Assembly (NCBI GenBank): GCA_015068335.1
Contig: SVKT01000070.1
Span: forward strand, 1 to 8,155
DNA from: Oscillospiraceae bacterium
GTDB taxonomy: Bacteria > Bacillota > Clostridia > Oscillospirales > Oscillospiraceae
Direction: 5' to 3'
DNA length: 8,155 nt
Shown: one piece after another, positions 5,604-8,155 of the stretch
Numbering within the stretch: the first letter of the stretch is position 1
Layout: every line of letters begins with the position of its first letter
Program-made: the position numbers and the translations under genes
The notes under the pieces: model-generated
Databases searched by the model: none
The model's input: the letters and a program-made list of their open reading frames with translations, nothing else
What the model was told of the DNA's origin: nothing

Positions 5604-5685
5604 AAAAGACCGCCGAAAATTTCTGAAAAATTTCGTAAAAAACAGAGAAAAAAGACTTGACATCGGGTGATGTTTCTTTTATTAT
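5604..5685 (+). promoter_or_regulatory. S10 operon promoter with upstream phased A-tracts
   Basis: A perfect TTGACA (5657-5662), 17-bp spacer and TATTAT (5680-5685) form a strong sigma-70-type promoter. Upstream are A-runs at 5604-5607, 5616-5619, 5626-5630, 5637-5642 and 5648-5653, centred about 10.5 to 12 bp apart. That is close to one helical turn and should bend DNA and serve as an UP-like element. Confidence 0.85.
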
Positions 5686-5691
5686 TGAGTA

Positions 5692-5974
5692 GTCCGCGCA
5701 AGGGATTACTATGCGTGTGACACTGCGATGAACCGGGAGATTGCTCCGAGAGGAGGTAACTTCCGGGGAGTATGTCCGATAATCGGGCGGCTGAGAAAGA
5801 TCTGTACGTAGCGTAGATCGCCACGCCACGATCAGTTACCGGCCGGAGGTATGTCCTTAGCCGGTATTTTTCGTGAGCGGGAATGATACGCACGGATAAG
5901 CGTATAGAAAAACTCTCTCGCCGTAGGTCGTCGAGACTCAGAAAACAACCTACGAAATTTGGAGGAAACAAACT
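5692..5974 (+). promoter_or_regulatory. Long structured 5' leader of the S10 operon with candidate attenuator
   Basis: About 280 nt of untranslated leader. Seen by hand: a terminator-like hairpin TACCGGC / GCCGGTA (5837-5843 with 5860-5866) followed by TTTTT; a competing upstream pairing GGTAACT / AGTTACC (5755-5761 with 5834-5840) that uses the hairpin's left arm; a hairpin at 5799-5819; ATACGC / GCGTAT at 5886-5891 with 5900-5905; and CGTAGGT / ACCTACG (5922-5928 with 5948-5954) just before the Shine-Dalgarno sequence. This fits a transcription-attenuation leader, as S10-operon leaders control ribosomal protein synthesis in other bacteria. The ligand is unknown, and I do not recognise a named RNA family. 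Confidence 0.55.
5836..5871 (+). terminator. Terminator-like hairpin inside the S10 leader (attenuator)
   Basis: A 7-bp GC-rich stem (5837-5843 with 5860-5866), with inner GGA/TCC pairing possible, is followed by five T at 5867-5871, over 100 nt before the first gene. Confidence 0.55.
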
Positions 5975-6286
5975 ATGGCACAGAAAGAAATGATCCGCAT
6001 TCGTTTGAAGGCCTATGACCACCAGGTCATCGACCAGAGCGCAGAGAAGATCGTCGAGACTGCCAAGCGCACCGGCGCTGAGGTCTCCGGCCCCATCCCC
6101 CTGCCCACCAAGAAGGAAGTCGTCACCATCCTGCGCGCCGTGCACAAGTACAAGGACAGCCGTGAGCAGTTCGAGCGCCGCACGCACAAGAGACTGATCG
6201 ACATCACCAAGTCCACCCCCAAGACCGTTGAGGCCCTGATGGCTCTCGAACTGCCCGCCGGTGTGGAGATCGAGATCAAACTGTAA
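5975..6286 (+). CDS. rpsJ: 30S ribosomal protein S10 (uS10)
   Basis: A 103-residue protein of the usual length (about 102). S10 sits in the head of the small ribosomal subunit and also acts with NusB in antitermination. The sequence is textbook: IRIRLKAYDHQVIDQSAEKI near the N-terminus, VSGPIPLPTKK in the middle loop (about 38-48), then SREQFERRTHKRLIDI and a beta-rich end LPAGVEIEIKL. The start is fixed by GGAGGA (5961-5966) 8 nt upstream. It is the first gene of the S10 operon, as usual, but is separated from rplC by an unusually long 140-nt spacer. Confidence 0.98.
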   Translation: MAQKEMIRIRLKAYDHQVIDQSAEKIVETAKRTGAEVSGPIPLPTKKEVVTILRAVHKYKDSREQFERRTHKRLIDITKSTPKTVEALMALELPAGVEIEIKL

Positions 6287-6426
6287 TCGCGCATACCTTA
6301 TTAAATTGTTTGCTGTCCATGTCCACCGTCTTGCGAGGTGGACGGGTCAAGTCGGCAGAGCAATGCGAGTGAACCCAATGCACCGTATCTAAGCCGACCA
6401 ATAACCTTTAAGGAGGAAAATACACA
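6287..6426 (+). ncRNA. Structured rpsJ-rplC spacer, candidate ribosomal-protein leader
   Basis: Genes in this operon normally lie a few bases apart; this gap is 140 nt. Hairpin P1 is GTCCACC / GGTGGAC (6321-6327 with 6337-6343), extended by TC/GA past a bulged G. P2 is GTCGGC / GCCGAC (6351-6356 with 6393-6398). It encloses P3, ATGCG plus GTG with CAC plus CGTAT (6363-6371 with 6381-6388, one bulged A). The P3 loop ACCC (6373-6376) can pair with GGGT (6344-6347) as a pseudoknot. CCTTA (6296-6300) can pair with TAAGG (6409-6413) in the rplC Shine-Dalgarno. A cis-acting leader bound by a ribosomal protein is the likely reading; no named family is recognised. Confidence 0.55.
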
Positions 6427-7146
6427 ATGAAGGCAATCATCGGCAAAAAAGTGGGTATGTCCCAGATTTTTGACGAGAACGGCCGCGTGATTCCTGTCAC
6501 CGTCATCGAGGCAGGCCCCTGCGCTGTCGTTCAGAAGAAGACTTCCGAAAAGGAAGGCTACAATGCGGTCCAGTTGGGCTTCGAGGATGTCCCCGAGCGC
6601 AAACTGACCAAGGGTGAGATGGGCCACCTGAACAAGGCCGGCGTGTCTCCCAAGAAGTACCTGCGTGAGTTCGACCTGGAAAACGCCGCCGAACTGAACA
6701 TCGGCGACATCGTCAAGGCTGACACCTTCAAGGTTGGCGACTTCGTTGACGTCACCGGCATCAGCAAGGGCCACGGCTTCCAGGGCGTTGTCAAGCGTCA
6801 CGGCACTGCCATTAAGCGTATGACCCACGGCGGCGGCCCCGTCCACCGTCATCAGGGCGCTCTGGCTGCCGGTACCTATCCCGGCCGTATCTTCAAGGGC
6901 CGTGTGGGCGCCGGTCATATGGGCTCCGAGCAGGTCACCGTTCAGAACCTGAGCGTTGTGAAGGTCGATCCCGAACTGAATATGCTGGTTGTCTGCGGTG
7001 CCGTTCCCGGCGCCAAGGGCGGTCTGGTCACCATCAAGTCCACCGTCAAGGTCCACAAGGTCAAGCAGGCTGGTGCCGACATCAGCAAGAACCCGCAGAA
7101 GGCTTCCGGCCGCAACCCGCAGAAGGCTTCCGCCAGAACGAAGTAA
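6427..7146 (+). CDS. rplC: 50S ribosomal protein L3 (uL3)
   Basis: A 239-residue protein of the large subunit, binding early in assembly and reaching toward the peptidyl transferase centre. It starts with the family opening MKAIIGKKVGMSQIFDENG and has DVTGISKGHGFQGVVKRHG, MTHGGGPVHRHQGAL and RVGAGHMGSEQVTVQNL in the central extension, then LLVV-type core strands (MLVVCGAVPGAKGGLVTIKS). Bacterial L3 is usually about 210 residues; the excess is a basic C-terminal tail containing a tandem 8-residue repeat, NPQKASGR NPQKASAR (222-237). AAGGAGG (6410-6416) provides the ribosome site. It is probably translated under control of the structured spacer upstream. Confidence 0.98.
   Translation: MKAIIGKKVGMSQIFDENGRVIPVTVIEAGPCAVVQKKTSEKEGYNAVQLGFEDVPERKLTKGEMGHLNKAGVSPKKYLREFDLENAAELNIGDIVKADTFKVGDFVDVTGISKGHGFQGVVKRHGTAIKRMTHGGGPVHRHQGALAAGTYPGRIFKGRVGAGHMGSEQVTVQNLSVVKVDPELNMLVVCGAVPGAKGGLVTIKSTVKVHKVKQAGADISKNPQKASGRNPQKASARTK
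7090..7132 (+). repeat. Tandem 24-bp duplication in the rplC 3' end
   Basis: A 19-bp sequence at 7090-7108 recurs identically at 7114-7132 with a 24-bp period, adding eight codons in frame. Confidence 0.9.
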
Positions 7147-7164
7147 GAAAGGGGTGCTTGAACA

Positions 7165-7788
7165 ATGTCTGTTATGAAAGTTTTGAATATGGCCGGCGCA
7201 GAAGTCGGTACCGTGGAACTGAACGATGCCATCTTTGGTATCGAGCCCAACACTGTTGTTGTGCATGAGGTTGTCAAGAACCACCTCGCTAACTGCCGTC
7301 AGGGCACCCAGAGCGCTCTGACCCGCGCCGAGGTTTCCGGCGGCGGCAAGAAGCCCTGGCGCCAGAAGGGTACCGGCCACGCCCGTCAGGGCAGCACCCG
7401 TGCTCCCCAGTGGACCCACGGCGGTATCGTCTTCGCACCCAAGCCCCGCGATTACAGCTACGTGCTGAACAAGAAGGTCAAGCGCCTGGCTCTGAAGTCC
7501 GTTCTGTCCGCAAGAGCTGCTGAGGGCAAGCTGATCGTGATCGACTCCATTAAGATGGACGCCATCAAGACCGCTGACTTCCGCAAGTTCCTGAACGCTG
7601 TGAACGTTGACTCCAAGGCTGTCGTCGTGACTCCCGTTGTTGACGAGACCATCGTCAAGAGCGCCCGCAACATCCCCGGCGTGCTGACCACTCCCGCTAC
7701 CAACCTGAACGTCTATGACCTGGTCAACGCTCAGTACCTGGTTGTGGATCAGGCCGCCCTCGCAACCATCGAGGAGGTGTACGCATAA
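7165..7788 (+). CDS. rplD: 50S ribosomal protein L4 (uL4)
   Basis: A 207-residue protein of the usual length. L4 binds 23S rRNA and lines part of the exit tunnel; in E. coli it also represses the S10 operon through the leader. Recognisable is the loop region GGGKKPWRQKGTGHARQGS (59-77), followed by RAPQWTHGGIVFAPKPRDYSY, and the core KVKRLALKSVLSA. The N-terminal MSVMKVLNMAG is normal, though an internal ATG three codons later is possible. GAAAGGGG (7147-7154) lies 10 nt before the chosen start. It sits 18 nt after rplC and its stop overlaps the next start by one base. Confidence 0.98.
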   Translation: MSVMKVLNMAGAEVGTVELNDAIFGIEPNTVVVHEVVKNHLANCRQGTQSALTRAEVSGGGKKPWRQKGTGHARQGSTRAPQWTHGGIVFAPKPRDYSYVLNKKVKRLALKSVLSARAAEGKLIVIDSIKMDAIKTADFRKFLNAVNVDSKAVVVTPVVDETIVKSARNIPGVLTTPATNLNVYDLVNAQYLVVDQAALATIEEVYA

Positions 7789-8081
7789 TGACTAGCTACG
7801 ATATCATTATCCGTCCGATCATCACCGAGCGTGCTATGGCCGGCGCTGCCGACAAGAAGTACGTGTTCGAAGTTGCCAAGAACGCTGGCAAGATCGAGAT
7901 CAAGAAGGCTGTTGAGGAAATCTTCGGCGTGAAGGTTGCTTCTGTCAACACCCTGAACGTTCCCGGCAAGCATAAGCGCATGGGCGCTGCCCGCCCCGGC
8001 ATGACCCGGAGCTGGAAGAAGGCCTATGTCACCCTGACTGCCGATTCCAAGACCATCGAGTTCTTCGAAGGCATGGTCTGA
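7788..8081 (+). CDS. rplW: 50S ribosomal protein L23 (uL23)
   Basis: A 97-residue protein of the usual length. L23 sits at the exit of the ribosomal tunnel, where trigger factor and the signal recognition particle dock. The family pattern is clear: YDIIIRPIITERAM at the start, KYVFEVAKNAGKIEIKKAVE (24-43), FGVKVASVNTLNVPGKHKR and the C-terminal KKAYVTLTADSKTIEFFEG. Its ATG shares one base with the rplD stop (TAATG), and a near-perfect Shine-Dalgarno, AGGAGGTG (7772-7779), is embedded in the last rplD codons, so the two are probably translationally coupled. Confidence 0.98.
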   Translation: MTSYDIIIRPIITERAMAGAADKKYVFEVAKNAGKIEIKKAVEEIFGVKVASVNTLNVPGKHKRMGAARPGMTRSWKKAYVTLTADSKTIEFFEGMV

Positions 8082-8104
8082 TAACGGAAGGAGAGTAAAG
8101 CGAT

Positions 8105-8155
8105 ATGTCTATTAAAACTTTTAAGCCGACGACTCCCTCCCGCCGTCAGATGACG
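8105..8155 (+). CDS. rplB: 50S ribosomal protein L2 (uL2), N-terminal fragment
   Basis: The first 17 codons only; the gene runs off the window. MSIKTFKPTTPSRRQMT closely follows the conserved L2 opening (usually MAIKTYKPTSPGRRQMT), and L2 follows L23 in the S10 operon. GGAAGGAG (8086-8093) precedes the ATG by 11 nt. Confidence 0.93.
   Translation, partial: MSIKTFKPTTPSRRQMT

Noticed and set aside
5786..5822. CTGAGA sequence in the S10 leader suggesting a TPP riboswitch
   Set aside because: The other conserved TPP-riboswitch elements are missing, and the downstream genes are ribosomal.
4028..6187. A 719-codon open frame on the minus strand
   Set aside because: It is antisense to proS and the S10 leader, is a composition shadow of GC-rich codons, and crosses two promoters, a terminator and rpsJ. 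proS on the other strand is certain.
6301..7419. A 372-codon minus-strand frame
   Set aside because: It is antisense to rplC and rplD; low-complexity Gly/Ala/Leu/Asp translation typical of a shadow frame.
1..8155. CRISPR arrays, tRNA and rRNA genes, full insertion sequences, prophage genes
   Set aside because: None seen: no regularly spaced repeats, no cloverleaf-like sequence, no transposase or integrase frame.

Overview
The window looks like a chromosomal segment of a fairly GC-rich Clostridia bacterium (Firmicutes), most like the gut Oscillospirales. The reasons are a Bacillus/Clostridia-type S10 ribosomal operon, strong purine-rich Shine-Dalgarno sites, TTGACA/TATAAT promoters, an archaeal/eukaryotic-type prolyl-tRNA synthetase and a PurO-fold IMP cyclohydrolase. 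The placement is inferred from protein character and codon use, not from a database search.

Layout: (1) 3-734, + strand: the C-terminal part of a TRAP transporter fused membrane subunit, closed by an intrinsic terminator. (2) 900-1268 and 1402-1779, + strand: two small genes, each with its own terminator. One is a helical protein ending in a four-cysteine zinc ribbon. The other is a hypothetical protein with no recognised family. (3) 1825-3062, - strand: a two-gene operon in which a YgjP-like zinc metallopeptidase overlaps a PurO-type IMP cyclohydrolase by four bases (ATGA). It shares a bidirectional terminator with the hypothetical gene. (4) About 3126-3951: a visibly AT-rich block holding one gene, a DMP19/DUF4375-like acidic protein on the - strand, with its own promoter and terminator hairpins. 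The block has 22-bp imperfect terminal inverted repeats and is flanked by the same 8-bp sequence, CTCTGCGG, on both sides. It therefore looks like a compact, transposase-less mobile element inserted between two divergent host promoters. (5) 4061-5500, + strand: proS behind a near-consensus promoter. (6) 5657-8155, + strand: the start of the S10 operon (rpsJ, rplC, rplD, rplW, start of rplB), driven by a strong promoter with phased A-tracts.

The S10 operon carries two non-coding stretches that look structured. One is a leader of about 280 nt before rpsJ with a terminator-like hairpin and a mutually exclusive upstream pairing. The other is a 140-nt rpsJ-rplC spacer that folds on paper into two helices with a possible pseudoknot and a possible Shine-Dalgarno-sequestering pairing. 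Both are candidates for ribosomal-protein autoregulation. The transposon-like island and these two RNAs are the most notable parts of the window.
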